A stretch of DNA of 64,000 nt from Roseibium sediminis (GTDB taxonomy: Bacteria > Pseudomonadota > Alphaproteobacteria > Rhizobiales > Stappiaceae), in contig NZ_VXDB01000008.1 of the NCBI RefSeq assembly GCF_008711325.1, positions 62,001-126,000 on the forward strand. The letters run 5' to 3'. Every line of letters starts with the position of its first letter. Position 1 is the first letter of the stretch. Shown here piece after piece: positions 27,122 to 36,091 of this stretch. The translations under genes and the position numbers were made by a program. The notes below the pieces were generated by a model. That model did no database searches and had not been told where the DNA came from. It was given only the letters and a program-made list of their open reading frames with translations.

Positions 27122-27778
27122 ATGCTGTCGCATGAACAAATCTGGACGGCGATTGACACCTTGGCCGCAAGAAACGGGATGTCTCCTTCCGGATTGGCGC
27201 GGCGGGCAGGTCTTGATCCGACAACGTTCAATCCGTCGAAGCGCTTCGGCGGCGATGGCAGGCCACGCTGGCCCTCTACCGAATCCCTTGCGAAAATCCT
27301 TGAGGCGACCGGGGAAAGCCTCGACACGCTGCTGGATGTCCTGAAGGGTCGCCTGCCCGGGAACACCCGCTCCGCCCCCTATGCCGATCAGGTTCAGATG
27401 GTGCCCGTTGCCGGGTTTTCCGAAGCCAGCCAGCAGGCGGCTTTTGACAAGGATGGTCGCCCGTCCAGCAAGATGTGGGACCAGATGCAGTTTCCCGATC
27501 CCAAGGCGAAGGGGCTGTTCGCACTGGAGATCAGCAATTCGGAGCTCAGCCCGTTTTATCGGCAGGGCGACATTCTGATCGTTGACCGCCAGCAGGCCAT
27601 TCGCCGTGGAGACAGGGTTCTCGTTCGTCTTGCAGACGGCAATCTCAAACTCTTTGTCATGGCGCGACAGAACCCGTCTGATTTCGAGTTTCATTCCCTG
27701 TCACCGCCCGTCACACAAACCAGCATCAAGCGCTCTTCGATCGCCTGGGTCGCCCGGATCCTTTGGGCAAGCCAATAG
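27122..27778 (+). CDS. HTH/S24-peptidase-like transcriptional regulator
   Basis: 218 residues. The N-terminal HTH (WTAIDTLAARNGMSPSGLARRAGLDPTTFNPSKRF) recognises DNA. The C-terminal half (from about 130) is a LexA/CI-like S24 fold: the Ser of ISNSELSPFYRQGD stands where GDSM is usual, and a Lys in GNLKLF aligns with the general base. GFSEAS after VPVA could be the self-cleavage region. Ribosome-binding site GGAG 6 bases before the ATG. It may sense damage or a ligand; targets unknown. Divergent from the DUF952-pyrD pair and followed closely by a secreted protein gene. Confidence 0.85.
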   Translation: MLSHEQIWTAIDTLAARNGMSPSGLARRAGLDPTTFNPSKRFGGDGRPRWPSTESLAKILEATGESLDTLLDVLKGRLPGNTRSAPYADQVQMVPVAGFSEASQQAAFDKDGRPSSKMWDQMQFPDPKAKGLFALEISNSELSPFYRQGDILIVDRQQAIRRGDRVLVRLADGNLKLFVMARQNPSDFEFHSLSPPVTQTSIKRSSIAWVARILWASQ

Positions 27779-27782
27779 ACCG

Positions 27783-28649
27783 ATGTATTGCCGAACTCTC
27801 GCTCGCCTGATGTTGACCCTCGCCGCGCTGGCCCTGGTGCCTCTTGTGGCATCAATCGGCCAGAGCAGTGCCCAAACAACCAGTCAGGCAACCGGCCACG
27901 GCCCGGCCCCCGATCCGTCACGTATTCGCAATGTGTCGCCGGAAGGCGTCACGCCGCCCCCCGTCACAGGCCCCTTGAAGCGGATCGAGCCATCCAGGAG
28001 GTATCAGGAGCTGGTTAATCCCCCGGTGGAACCGGTTCCGGACGGTCCTCTTGTTCTGCGCCGTGTCCATGTCCTGAGCGCGGCCGATCTGGCGACGGAT
28101 GAGCTCAAGGTCCGTCTTGCGCATGTTCAGCCGCTTGTCGGCGATGCGACTTGCGAGATATCCGGCTCGACCAGCTGGCCATGTGGAGCAAGAGCCCGAA
28201 CCTTCCTGCGTGGGTTGGTGCGCCAGTTCCAGATCACCTGCACTAAGGAAGCGGATGCGGGACCCAAGGCGATTATCGCCAACTGCCAGCGCGGCACGAT
28301 GGATCTCTCCGAGGCGCTGATCCGCAATGGCTGGGCGGATGTGTCAGAAGCAGCGCCCCCGGCACTGGTTGCCCTTCGAGACGAGGCCAAAGCCGAAAAG
28401 CTCGGCATCTGGCGGCAGGAATGGTCCTCCCCCTATTCTGCAGTTACGACAGACCCCGAGCCGGGAACGGAGGTCACCTCTCCTGCTGCGAGCCTGACGG
28501 TTGAGGAAAGCGGGTTGATTGACCTTGGCATTCCTGGCCTCGACCCGGCCAGTTCCGATCCGGTCAATCCGTTCGACTTTCCCTCAGGTGTTGCCACCGA
28601 CACCGAGGACACACTCTTGTCAAATTCGAGTGAAAACCCGCGCCCCTGA
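27783..28649 (+). CDS. Secreted staphylococcal-nuclease-like protein, probably inactive
   Basis: 288 residues with an N-terminal signal peptide (about 1-30, LARLMLTLAALALVPLVASI). Residues 105-215 follow the thermonuclease-like fold: VRLAHVQPLVGDATC where active enzymes have VRLxGIDxPE, then a stretch ending NCQRGTMDLSEALIRNGWAD and AKAEKLGIWR, which is a typical family ending. The acidic and arginine catalytic residues of the usual motifs are not in place, so it is likely a non-catalytic or divergent member. The C-terminal 70 residues are acidic and Pro/Ser-rich. Only 4 bases after the S24-like regulator, so probably co-transcribed. Confidence 0.78.
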   Translation: MYCRTLARLMLTLAALALVPLVASIGQSSAQTTSQATGHGPAPDPSRIRNVSPEGVTPPPVTGPLKRIEPSRRYQELVNPPVEPVPDGPLVLRRVHVLSAADLATDELKVRLAHVQPLVGDATCEISGSTSWPCGARARTFLRGLVRQFQITCTKEADAGPKAIIANCQRGTMDLSEALIRNGWADVSEAAPPALVALRDEAKAEKLGIWRQEWSSPYSAVTTDPEPGTEVTSPAASLTVEESGLIDLGIPGLDPASSDPVNPFDFPSGVATDTEDTLLSNSSENPRP

Positions 28650-28829
28650 CCACATTTGCGCCGCGGAATCATCCGTTTATCACCCTTCTGCGCTCACAAG
28701 ATGCCCCAACTCCTGCGCCGTAATGACCCATGGGCACATGCGCGAAACGCCTCTGCCCGATCACTTAGATCAGCGGGCGCTAAATCGGGATCGATTGAGC
28801 GCCCGAAGCTGATCGATTCAACAGTGAAC

Positions 28830-28865
28830 GAGCATCGGGCGTTTCTAGCAAAACGCCCGATGCTC
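28830..28865 (+). promoter_or_regulatory. Perfect 15-bp hairpin just before the VWA gene ribosome-binding site
   Basis: GAGCATCGGGCGTTT (28830-28844) pairs with AAACGCCCGATGCTC (28851-28865), loop CTAGCA. It ends 6 bases before AGGAG (28872-28876) of the gene at 28883. No T-tract follows, so a leader/translation-control structure or a factor-binding palindrome is more likely than a terminator. Confidence 0.7.
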
Positions 28866-28882
28866 TTGGGCAGGAGTTGATC

Positions 28883-30766
28883 ATGATACATAAATCGAAG
28901 AACTGGTTTGTAGCAGGGTTCCTTTCCCTGCTGGTCCTGGTGGGCCTTGTGTGGAGCTATGTCGGCGACAGGTTGGGTACTTCCCATATGTTCGGGCAAC
29001 CCAAGGAGACGGCCGATGCCTCACAAGACGCTTCGGAAAAAGCTGAAAATCGAAACCCGACAATTTTGACACAGACCGGGCAACCTCAATCTCCCACCAA
29101 ACCATCCGATACGACGACGGCTCAGACACCTGCGCATCCACCTGTCGAGCCCGAAGCTGCTTCGGAGAGCATGCAGATGGCAGATCAGGCTGTTCAGGAA
29201 AACCCAGTCATCAGGATGTACAGCGGGGGGGAGCCGGGTGGACTGTCGGCACCAGCAGCACCCCTTGGGAAAACCAGAATGCTCTTGCAGCCCAGCGGTG
29301 CCTCGGTTTCGGTCTCCCCCCAACTACCGAACACCGAACGTTTTCCGGAAGCTGAGAGCAATCCGCTGAAACAGGTCAAGGCGGACCCGGTTTCGACCTT
29401 CTCGGTCGATGTGGACACCGCCTCCTACGCCTTTATCCGCTCCGAGCTGGTCAATGGCCGCAAGCCGAACCCCGAAGCAGTGCGCATCGAGGAAATGATC
29501 AATTATTTCCAGTATGATTATGCAACGCCGGACAGCCGCGAGGCCCCGTTCTCGACCAATGTATCCGTCGTCGAAACGCCGTGGAATGCGGATACCAAAC
29601 TCCTTCACATTGGCCTCAAGGGCTACACGGTTCCCCTTGCAGATCTTCCGCCGCAGAACCTTGTCTTCCTGATCGACACGTCCGGTTCCATGCAGGATGA
29701 AACCAAGCTGCCGCTTCTGCAGCAGGCCTTCCGCCTGCTTCTGTCGACGCTGCGCAGCGATGACACGGTTGCCATCGTCACCTATGCGGGCAATGCCGGT
29801 GTGCTGTTGGAGCCGACCGCTCTTGCCGACAAGAGCAAGATTGCAGAGGCCATAAACTCGCTGACCTCCGGCGGCAGCACGGCTGGCCACGCAGGTCTGA
29901 AGGAGGCCTACAAGCTTGCCGAAACGATGCAGGGCGACGATGCCAAGACGCGCATCATTCTGGCAACCGATGGCGATTTCAACGTCGGCCTGTCCAGCGC
30001 GGATGAAATGAAGCAGTTCGTGAAGGAAAAGCGCGAGAGTGGCATCACCCTCTCCGTCCTCGGCTTCGGCCGCGGCAATTACAATGACGAGCTGATGCAA
30101 GCGCTGGCCCAGAACGGCAACGGCGTTGCGGCCTATATCGATACGCTTTCAGAGGCCCGCAAGGTTCTGGTCGATCAGATCGTCAGTTCGATTTCCACCA
30201 TCGCCCAGGATGTGAAGATCCAGGTGGAGTTCAACCCGGCAACCGTCGCCGAATACCGGTTGGTCGGCTATGAGACCCGCGCGCTGAAAACAGAGGACTT
30301 CAATAACGACAAGGTTGATGCTGGTGACATCGGTGCTGGCCACACCGTGACAGCGCTCTACGAGGTGACGCCTGTTGGCTCGCCCGCTGTGCGGATCGAT
30401 GACCTTCGCTACGCCGCCCCTTCCCCTTCCGAGGGTGACGAGGCACCGGCGGAGTTTTCCGACGAACTGGCCTTCGTGAAGCTGCGCTACAAACTGCCGG
30501 GTGAAGCCAAGAGCACGCTGATCTCAACGCCCGTCACGCTTTCGACGTCTGCCATCCCGCAAGGTGAAACGGAGTTTGCAGCGGCTGTCGCAGGGTTCGG
30601 CCAACTCTTGAAAGGGACGGATTATCTCGGCGCTTGGACGGCAGCCGATGCACTGAAATTGGCTGAAGCCAATGTCGGTGATGATCCCTTCAACTACCGA
30701 AACGAGTTCCTCTCCCTCCTGCGCCTGTCTTCCATCGCGCAGACATCAAGAGGCACCAGATTTTAA
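28883..30766 (+). CDS. VWA-domain protein of the YfbK type
   Basis: 627 residues. An N-terminal signal-anchor helix (WFVAGFLSLLVLVGLVWSYV at about 6-25) is followed by a Pro/Thr/Gln-rich linker to about 150, and the vWF_A N-terminal domain (STFSVDVDTASYAFIRSELV). The VWA domain has the metal-site motif DTSGSM near residue 270 plus TDGDFNVG. A C-terminal domain from about 480 is of the DUF3520 kind (ELAFVKLRYKLPGE). Extracytoplasmic; the binding partner is unknown. ATG at 28883 is used, since AGGAG lies 6 bases upstream. A hairpin precedes the ribosome-binding site. Confidence 0.88.
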   Translation: MIHKSKNWFVAGFLSLLVLVGLVWSYVGDRLGTSHMFGQPKETADASQDASEKAENRNPTILTQTGQPQSPTKPSDTTTAQTPAHPPVEPEAASESMQMADQAVQENPVIRMYSGGEPGGLSAPAAPLGKTRMLLQPSGASVSVSPQLPNTERFPEAESNPLKQVKADPVSTFSVDVDTASYAFIRSELVNGRKPNPEAVRIEEMINYFQYDYATPDSREAPFSTNVSVVETPWNADTKLLHIGLKGYTVPLADLPPQNLVFLIDTSGSMQDETKLPLLQQAFRLLLSTLRSDDTVAIVTYAGNAGVLLEPTALADKSKIAEAINSLTSGGSTAGHAGLKEAYKLAETMQGDDAKTRIILATDGDFNVGLSSADEMKQFVKEKRESGITLSVLGFGRGNYNDELMQALAQNGNGVAAYIDTLSEARKVLVDQIVSSISTIAQDVKIQVEFNPATVAEYRLVGYETRALKTEDFNNDKVDAGDIGAGHTVTALYEVTPVGSPAVRIDDLRYAAPSPSEGDEAPAEFSDELAFVKLRYKLPGEAKSTLISTPVTLSTSAIPQGETEFAAAVAGFGQLLKGTDYLGAWTAADALKLAEANVGDDPFNYRNEFLSLLRLSSIAQTSRGTRF

Positions 30767-30770
30767 ATGA

Positions 30771-30799
30771 AAAGGGACGGCTCCCGATGGGGCCGTCCC
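30771..30799. repeat. Terminator-repeat copy 1 (left of ccdAB)
   Basis: A GGGACGGC...GCCGTCCC stem, 29 bases, differing by one base from the copy at 31431-31459. It acts as terminator after the VWA gene (stop 30766). The two copies bracket exactly the ccdAB operon. Confidence 0.85.
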
Positions 30800-30821
30800 A
30801 TTATTTCGAGTTCGAGCGAAG

Positions 30822-30857
30822 TTGAGCGCTTCATACTCCTTTGATATACTCCTGTAT
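30822..30857 (+). promoter_or_regulatory. ccdAB promoter with operator-like repeat
   Basis: A -35 TTGAGC (30822-30827), 17-base spacer and -10 TATACT (30845-30850). ATAC-TCCT-GTAT (30846-30857) is an inverted repeat overlapping the -10, and ATACTCCT occurs twice nearby. This is the expected place for autorepression by the CcdA/CcdB complex. Confidence 0.65.
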
Positions 30858-30882
30858 GATAGGGATATATAAAGAGGACACT

Positions 30883-31104
30883 ATGGCCCGGATAAAGGTG
30901 AACCTGACCATTGACTCCGAGGTCGCTGAAGCGGCTCGTTCGCTTGGCCTGAACATGTCCCGGCTTGCAGAAACGGCGATCGCAGAGGCGACAAAAGCTG
31001 AACGCAATCGGCTGTGGCGTGAGGAAAACAAGTCTAAGATTTCGTCCTATGCAGAAGAGGTCGAACGGGAAGGCTTGGCCCTCGCAAAGTACAGAAGCTT
31101 CTGA
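30883..31104 (+). CDS. ccdA: CcdA-type antitoxin
   Basis: 73 residues. The N-terminal ribbon-helix-helix (RIKVNLTIDSEVAEAARSLGLNMSRLAETAI) binds the operator. The C-terminal half (RLWREENKSKISSYAEEVEREGLALAKYRSF) matches the CcdA region that neutralises CcdB. ATG at 30883 has GAGG 6 bases upstream; longer starts would overlap the promoter. Followed 12 bases later by ccdB. Confidence 0.93.
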   Translation: MARIKVNLTIDSEVAEAARSLGLNMSRLAETAIAEATKAERNRLWREENKSKISSYAEEVEREGLALAKYRSF

Positions 31105-31116
31105 GTGCCGTAGGCC

Positions 31117-31410
31117 ATGGCCCAGTTCGACCTCTATCGCCTCAAAGGCGGGCAACTCGTTGTCGATTTGCAGACAGATCTGATCGGTATCGATGCGTCC
31201 CGCATCGTCGCGCCCCTTCGGGAAGCCGGCGCTTATACATCCTTTCCCGGACTGACCCCGGAAGTCGAATTTGACGACCGTGTGTGGATTGTCAGAGTGC
31301 AGGAACTGGCTGCTGTCCCGGGGCGCGAGCTGGAGGATCGCGTTGGCTCACTTGCAGCGCATCGCGACATGTTGAAACGGGCGCTGGACATTCTGATCGA
31401 CGGTTTTTAA
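31117..31410 (+). CDS. ccdB: CcdB-type gyrase-poison toxin
   Basis: 97 residues. QFDLYRLKGGQLVVDLQTDLI and VAPLREAG follow the CcdB fold, and the C-terminal helix (ALDILIDGF) is in the position that contacts gyrase. The terminal residues differ from plasmid F CcdB (which ends W-G-I), so potency against gyrase is not assured. Toxin-antitoxin pair on the chromosome between two terminator copies. Confidence 0.92.
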   Translation: MAQFDLYRLKGGQLVVDLQTDLIGIDASRIVAPLREAGAYTSFPGLTPEVEFDDRVWIVRVQELAAVPGRELEDRVGSLAAHRDMLKRALDILIDGF

Positions 31411-31430
31411 GGCTGGAGCAGGCAGATAAA

Positions 31431-31459
31431 AAAGGGACGGCTCCCGACGGGGCCGTCCC
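31431..31459. repeat. Terminator-repeat copy 2 (right of ccdAB)
   Basis: Same 29 bases as 30771-30799 with one change (T to C in the loop). It follows the ccdB stop by 20 bases and precedes the convergent lysK, whose stop is at 31491. On the plus side a T-rich tail (CTTGGTGTTTTT) follows. Confidence 0.85.
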
Positions 31460-31490
31460 TTGGTGTTTTTGGAGCAAAGACTGGAGTTGA

Positions 31491-33149
31491 TTAAGCTGCC
31501 AGTTCTCCGGAAAGGGCCTTCCTGATCAGCTCCCGGGTCTCCGTGATGCCGTAAAGCGCCACGAAAGAGCCGAAGCGCGGGCCCTTTTCCTGACCGATCA
31601 ACAACTGATAGAGCGCGGAGAACCAGGCAACAGAAACGCCCGGGCCGCCATCAGGGCCCTTCTTCTTTTCGTCCTGATACCGCTCGATCGGGCGGGCAAC
31701 ATCCAGAACCGCGTCCTGAATGGTGTTGCCGTCCGCATCCGCCGGAAGCGCTGCAAGGCTGGCATCAAGGGCCTCAAGCGCAGCACGTTCGACATCGTCC
31801 GGGGTCTTGAACGACTTGGTCGGTTTGACGAAGTCATCAAAGTAGCGGATCGCAAAGCCGACAAGTGCATCCAGATGCGGATGGGTCTCGGCCGTTACTC
31901 CCGGCGCGTAGCGGGAAATGAATGCCCACAAAACGTCCTTGTTTTCCGCGTTGGAGGCCGACACGAGGTTCAGCAGCATCGCGAATGGAACAGGCATATC
32001 GATGGCCGGAACAGCACCGGTATGAATGTGCCAGGCCGGATTCATCAGCTTCTGCTCAACCGGCATTGCCGCGTATTTTTCCGCAAAGGTGTAGTATTCG
32101 TCGACTGCTTTCGGGATCACGTCGAAATACAACTTCTTTGCCGTCTTGGGCTTCTGGAACATGTAGAGCGCAAGGCTTTCGGTCGGAGCGTAGGTCAGCC
32201 ACTCGTCGATGGTCAGGCCATTGCCCTTGGACTTGGAGATCTTGGAGCCATCGTCTGCAAGGAACAGCTCGTAGACGAAATGCTCCGGCGGCTTGCCGCC
32301 CAGAACCTTGCAGATCTTGTCATAGAGTTCCATGTTCGGGCCGTGGTCCTTGCCGAACATTTCAAAGTCGACATTCAGGGCTGCCCAGCGCGCACCGAAA
32401 TCCGGCTTCCACTGCAGCTTCACATTGCCACCCGTAACCGGAAGCGTGACATCCGTCCCGTCTTCATCGGCGAAGGTGATCGCGCCGTCCTTGGCATTCA
32501 CATCCTTCATAGGGACATAGAGAACCCGGCCGGAAATCGGGGAGATCGGCAGGAACGGCGAATAGGTCGCCTGACGCTCTTCACCCAGTGTCGGCAGCAT
32601 GACCTTCATCAGGTCATCGTATTTCTCGACCGCCTTCAAAAGAATGTCGTCGAACTTGCCGGACTTGTAGTACTCGGTCGCGCTGGCAAACTCGTAGTCG
32701 AAGCCGAACGTGTCGAGGAAGCGGCGGAGCATGGCGTTGTTGTGATGGCCAAAGCTTTCGTAATCGCCGCCGAACGGGTTCGGCACGACGGTCAGCGGCA
32801 TCTGCAGATACGGCTTCAGCGCTTCCATGTCCGGCACGTTTTCCGGAATCTTGCGCATGCCGTCCATGTCATCGGAGAAGCAGAGCAGCCGGGTCGGGAT
32901 CTTGTCTTCGGTCAGCAAACGGAACGCCGTGCGCACCATTGTGGTGCGGGCCACTTCGCCGAAGGTGCCGATATGCGGCAGGCCGGACGGGCCATATCCG
33001 GTTTCAAACAGAACCGGCACCGACGGATCCCGTTTCTCGACACGTTTGACCAGTTTGCGTGCTTCTTCAAAGGGCCAGGCTTTGGAAGTCCGGGCCGCCT
33101 CAACGAAGTCAGACGAGAGGTCAAGCGGTGGCAAAGATCGTTCGGTCAT
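31491..33149 (-). CDS. lysK: Lysyl-tRNA synthetase, class I
   Basis: 552-residue aminoacyl-tRNA synthetase charging tRNA-Lys. Class I features: HIGH-like HIGTF at 59-63 ([11 protein letters not shown]) and KMSKS-like KISKSKGNG near residue 302. The C-terminal alpha-helical anticodon domain is present. Class I LysRS is the archaeal/alphaproteobacterial form, unrelated to class II LysS. It is a single gene, convergent with ccdAB and divergent from the TerB-like gene. Confidence 0.96.
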   Translation of the reverse strand: MTERSLPPLDLSSDFVEAARTSKAWPFEEARKLVKRVEKRDPSVPVLFETGYGPSGLPHIGTFGEVARTTMVRTAFRLLTEDKIPTRLLCFSDDMDGMRKIPENVPDMEALKPYLQMPLTVVPNPFGGDYESFGHHNNAMLRRFLDTFGFDYEFASATEYYKSGKFDDILLKAVEKYDDLMKVMLPTLGEERQATYSPFLPISPISGRVLYVPMKDVNAKDGAITFADEDGTDVTLPVTGGNVKLQWKPDFGARWAALNVDFEMFGKDHGPNMELYDKICKVLGGKPPEHFVYELFLADDGSKISKSKGNGLTIDEWLTYAPTESLALYMFQKPKTAKKLYFDVIPKAVDEYYTFAEKYAAMPVEQKLMNPAWHIHTGAVPAIDMPVPFAMLLNLVSASNAENKDVLWAFISRYAPGVTAETHPHLDALVGFAIRYFDDFVKPTKSFKTPDDVERAALEALDASLAALPADADGNTIQDAVLDVARPIERYQDEKKKGPDGGPGVSVAWFSALYQLLIGQEKGPRFGSFVALYGITETRELIRKALSGELAA

Positions 33150-33358
33150 GATGATTGGTTCGGTTCTGTTCTTGTTAGAGAAAGTCGCAAAGGCGGGCTC
33201 AAAAGAAGTTCAAAAGCCTGCAGCGAGCGGCGCGACACTAGAAAAGCAAGCGGCCCGCGTCAACGAAATGTCGCACTGCACGGCTTGAAGACTGGGCCTT
33301 GAGCGGATATCCCTCGTTTTATTGTCAATCCGCGTCGACCGAGAGGCCCATCGAGAAG

Positions 33359-33772
33359 ATGAAAAAAGACGTCAGCATCCAGGAAGCCCTTATCTATGTC
33401 ATGGTGATCATGTCGGCCGCCGACAGCAGCATGACGGACAGCGAACTGGCCTCGATGGGAGACATCGTGAAATCCCTGCCGGTCTTCAAGGGCTACAACG
33501 AAGACGACATCATCAGCGCTGCCCAGCGCTGTGGCCTCGTGCTGCAAGAGCCGAACGGACTGGATTCCGTTCTGACGCTGATTGCAGACACCCTGCCCTC
33601 CAAGCTCTATGACACCGCCTATGCAGTCGCAGTGGAAGTTGCGGCGGCAGACCTGAACCTGCGTCAGGAAGAACTGCGCCTGCTGCAAATGCTGCGCGAC
33701 CGCTTCAATCTGGACAAGCTGACCGTTGCTGCGATCGAGCGCGGCGCGCAGGCCCGTTACCGCACCATCTGA
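33359..33772 (+). CDS. TerB-like protein
   Basis: 137 residues, all alpha, of the tellurite-resistance TerB domain type: VMVIMSAADSSMTDSELASM resembles the metal-binding loop with the acidic repeat, and a second copy is in EVAAADLNLRQEELRLLQMLRD. The start at 33359 gives the usual length. A stand-alone TerB in alphaproteobacteria is of unclear role (envelope stress has been proposed for the family); no other ter gene is near. Confidence 0.82.
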   Translation: MKKDVSIQEALIYVMVIMSAADSSMTDSELASMGDIVKSLPVFKGYNEDDIISAAQRCGLVLQEPNGLDSVLTLIADTLPSKLYDTAYAVAVEVAAADLNLRQEELRLLQMLRDRFNLDKLTVAAIERGAQARYRTI

Positions 33773-33791
33773 TCTCGCAAATCGAGACTTG

Positions 33792-34865
33792 ATGTTCAAA
33801 ACCCTCTTCAAGCGCCCGATCCGTTGGGCGCTTTTTTCTCTTGGTATTTTATCGGCAATAGGCCTTGGCCTTGTTGCCCTCTCCGGACTTGCGGATTTTG
33901 ATTTATCGACACGCTCCGGACAGGAAGTCACTTTCGAACATGCCGGATCGCAAATTTCCGGAAGCCTTCATGTTCCGGACGGTTCCGCCAACCCACCGCT
34001 TGTCATCCTGATTCACGGCGATGGACCCCAAGACCGATATTCTGGCGGCGCTTTCCTGCCCTTGATCAGCTTCCTGCTGGATCAGGGCATTGCGGTCTTT
34101 TCCTGGGACAAACCCGGCGTCGGCAAAAGCACGGGCGATTGGCTCGCTCAATCCATGGATGACCGGGCTCGACTCGCGATCAAAGCCCTAAATACGCTGC
34201 GAAAAGTCGATGGCTTCTCAAATGCAATCATGGGCTTCGTCGGATTTTCCCAGGCCGGGTGGGTTGTCCCTCAGATAGCGCTTCAGGATGGCTCTGCGGA
34301 TTTTCATGTTCTCGTCGGGCCTGCGGTCGACTGGATCAATCAAGGTCGATACTTCACACGAACACGCCTGAAACTGGAGGGCATTGACGAAAACCGGATT
34401 GATATCGAGCTGGCGGAGTTTGAACGGGAGGTCGCCCTGCTTCTCGAGCCTGAACTTACCCATGAAGCCTATGTCGATGCTTTTCCCTCATCGGCCGACT
34501 TGACACGCGAGCGGTTTGACTTCATCCGCAAGAACATCGCATCAAATTCGACAGCTGCGCTATCCCGAACGCCAGCACCCTTTCTCGTTCTGCATGGCGC
34601 GGAGGATCTGAATGTTGATGCGAGAGGTGAGAACAGACGTTTTAAAGAGCTGTTGGGCCAGCGGCATCCAGCGACAGAACTCCACCTGATTGACAACGCC
34701 ACCCATGCCCTGCTGGACGCGCGCTTCTTCAATCACCAAACCCCGGATGGAGCTCCCCTCTGGACGGGCTGGATGTTTATGTCGCTTGGGCGTGAGGCCT
34801 ATGCGCAAGACGCTCTTGAGCGAATGGCTGATTGGATCAAGGCGAGAGCGCTGGCAGTTCAATAA
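33792..34865 (+). CDS. Alpha/beta hydrolase, membrane-anchored
   Basis: 357 residues. An N-terminal helix (WALFSLGILSAIGLGLVALSGL) probably anchors it or serves as a signal. The hydrolase fold shows ILIHGDGPQDR (oxyanion region), the nucleophile elbow GFSQA (Ala replacing the last Gly of GxSxG), FLVLHGAEDLNVD (acid) and DNATHAL (His). The substrate is unknown. Convergent with apaG; 19 bases after the TerB-like gene. Confidence 0.85.
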   Translation: MFKTLFKRPIRWALFSLGILSAIGLGLVALSGLADFDLSTRSGQEVTFEHAGSQISGSLHVPDGSANPPLVILIHGDGPQDRYSGGAFLPLISFLLDQGIAVFSWDKPGVGKSTGDWLAQSMDDRARLAIKALNTLRKVDGFSNAIMGFVGFSQAGWVVPQIALQDGSADFHVLVGPAVDWINQGRYFTRTRLKLEGIDENRIDIELAEFEREVALLLEPELTHEAYVDAFPSSADLTRERFDFIRKNIASNSTAALSRTPAPFLVLHGAEDLNVDARGENRRFKELLGQRHPATELHLIDNATHALLDARFFNHQTPDGAPLWTGWMFMSLGREAYAQDALERMADWIKARALAVQ

Positions 34866-34874
34866 TACCTATGA

Positions 34875-35267
34875 TCAATTCAAGCTGCGTTTGCCGTCCG
34901 GCAGGTCGAGTGAGAACGCAGGAATGTCGACATCAAACATGCTGCCGTCCGGGCGCTCCATTCGATAGGACCCGACCATGAAGCCGGAATCCGTCTTAAG
35001 CGGGCAACCGGAAGAATATTCATAGGATTCACCGGGCTGAATGATCGGTTCTTCACCGATCACCCCCGGACCGGAGATTTCCTCGACGCGGCCGAGCGCG
35101 TCCGTGATCTTCCAGTAGCGCGTGCGCAGCTGCACGGGCCCTTCGCTCTCGTTGCGGATTTCGACCATGTAGGCCCAGATGAACTGGCTGTCCTCGGGAC
35201 TGGATTCGTCGTCGAGGTAGAAGGGTTCCACCGTTACCTGGATGCCATTTGTTATTGCGCGATACAT
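34875..35267 (-). CDS. apaG: ApaG protein
   Basis: 130 residues, single ApaG/DUF525 fibronectin-like domain (VTVEPFYLDDESSPEDSQFIWAY, WKITDALGRVEEISGPGVIGEEPIIQPG, then YSSGCPLKTDSGFMVGSYRM). Linked in the family to Co2+/Mg2+ effects and phosphodiesterase-type activity; biochemical role is not settled. Often found near metZ and dcd in alphaproteobacteria, as here. Confidence 0.94.
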   Translation of the reverse strand: MYRAITNGIQVTVEPFYLDDESSPEDSQFIWAYMVEIRNESEGPVQLRTRYWKITDALGRVEEISGPGVIGEEPIIQPGESYEYSSGCPLKTDSGFMVGSYRMERPDGSMFDVDIPAFSLDLPDGKRSLN

Positions 35268-35462
35268 TCTGCGGTATCCTGTTGACTATCGGTATCGTAG
35301 CAACACCCAAAGGCGGCTCGATCCGCCAAGGGTGTTGTTCTGCCCTGAACCTGTTTATAGGCCCAATAACGCAAGCTTGAAAGAGTTTGGGTTGCCCTGT
35401 GTAACGTCGTGTTCCATTTATGAATCAATGCCCAAGTCGGGAACCTCTTAAAAAGTGCAAGA

Positions 35463-36074
35463 ATGTTCGACGCCCAGATCCGTCCCTATATAGATCCACC
35501 CCTTGATCGGGCCGGACGACTTGTGGCGCAGGCGGGCATCTCCGCCGACACGGTGACGCTTGTCGGATTTGCACTTGGCATGGGTGCTGCGGTGGCCATT
35601 GCAACCGGTCTCCTGCTTCTCGGCCTTGTGCTGATAGCGCTCAACCGGATTGCGGATGGATTGGATGGCGCTGTCGCCCGTGCGACCCACAAGTCCGACC
35701 GAGGCGGCTATCTGGACATCGTGCTGGATTTTGTCTTTTACGGCTCGATCCCCATGGCGTTCGCCATTCTCGATCCAGCGCAAAACGCCTTGCCCGCGGC
35801 AGCCCTGCTTCTCAGCTTCTATGCCAATGGTTCGGCGTTTCTGGCCTATGCGATCATGGCGGAGAAGCGTCGGATCACCACGACCTCGCAGGGCATCAAG
35901 TCGCTCTATTATGTGGCTGGCATCGCAGAAGGGGCCGAAACAATAGCCCTCTTCGCGGTCATGTGCCTCTGGCCAGCCGGTTTCCCGATCCTGGCCTGGG
36001 GTTTTGCGGCGGTGTGCTTCGTATCAGCTGCCGCACGCATCATCGGCGCGGCAGCCAGCCTGAAAGGCAATTGA
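35463..36074 (+). CDS. CDP-alcohol phosphatidyltransferase family protein
   Basis: 203-residue integral membrane enzyme with about six helices. The catalytic motif D-x2-DG-x2-AR-x7-G-x3-D-x3-D is intact in DGLDGAVARATHKSDRGGYLDIVLD (split here as DGLDGAVAR and GGYLDIVLD). It transfers a phosphatidyl group from CDP-diacylglycerol to an alcohol such as glycerol phosphate, choline or inositol; the acceptor is not readable. It lies between apaG and metZ and is divergent from apaG. Its own promoter would be in the 195 bases upstream, where I see no strong consensus. Confidence 0.88.
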   Translation: MFDAQIRPYIDPPLDRAGRLVAQAGISADTVTLVGFALGMGAAVAIATGLLLLGLVLIALNRIADGLDGAVARATHKSDRGGYLDIVLDFVFYGSIPMAFAILDPAQNALPAAALLLSFYANGSAFLAYAIMAEKRRITTTSQGIKSLYYVAGIAEGAETIALFAVMCLWPAGFPILAWGFAAVCFVSAAARIIGAAASLKGN

Positions 36075-36091
36075 TACTGGTATAACCTCAA

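Noticed and set aside
26923-27366. N-terminal extension of the DUF952 protein
   Set aside because: The extra 148 codons are Arg/Ser/Gly-rich without domain and lie antisense to the S24-type regulator and its promoter.
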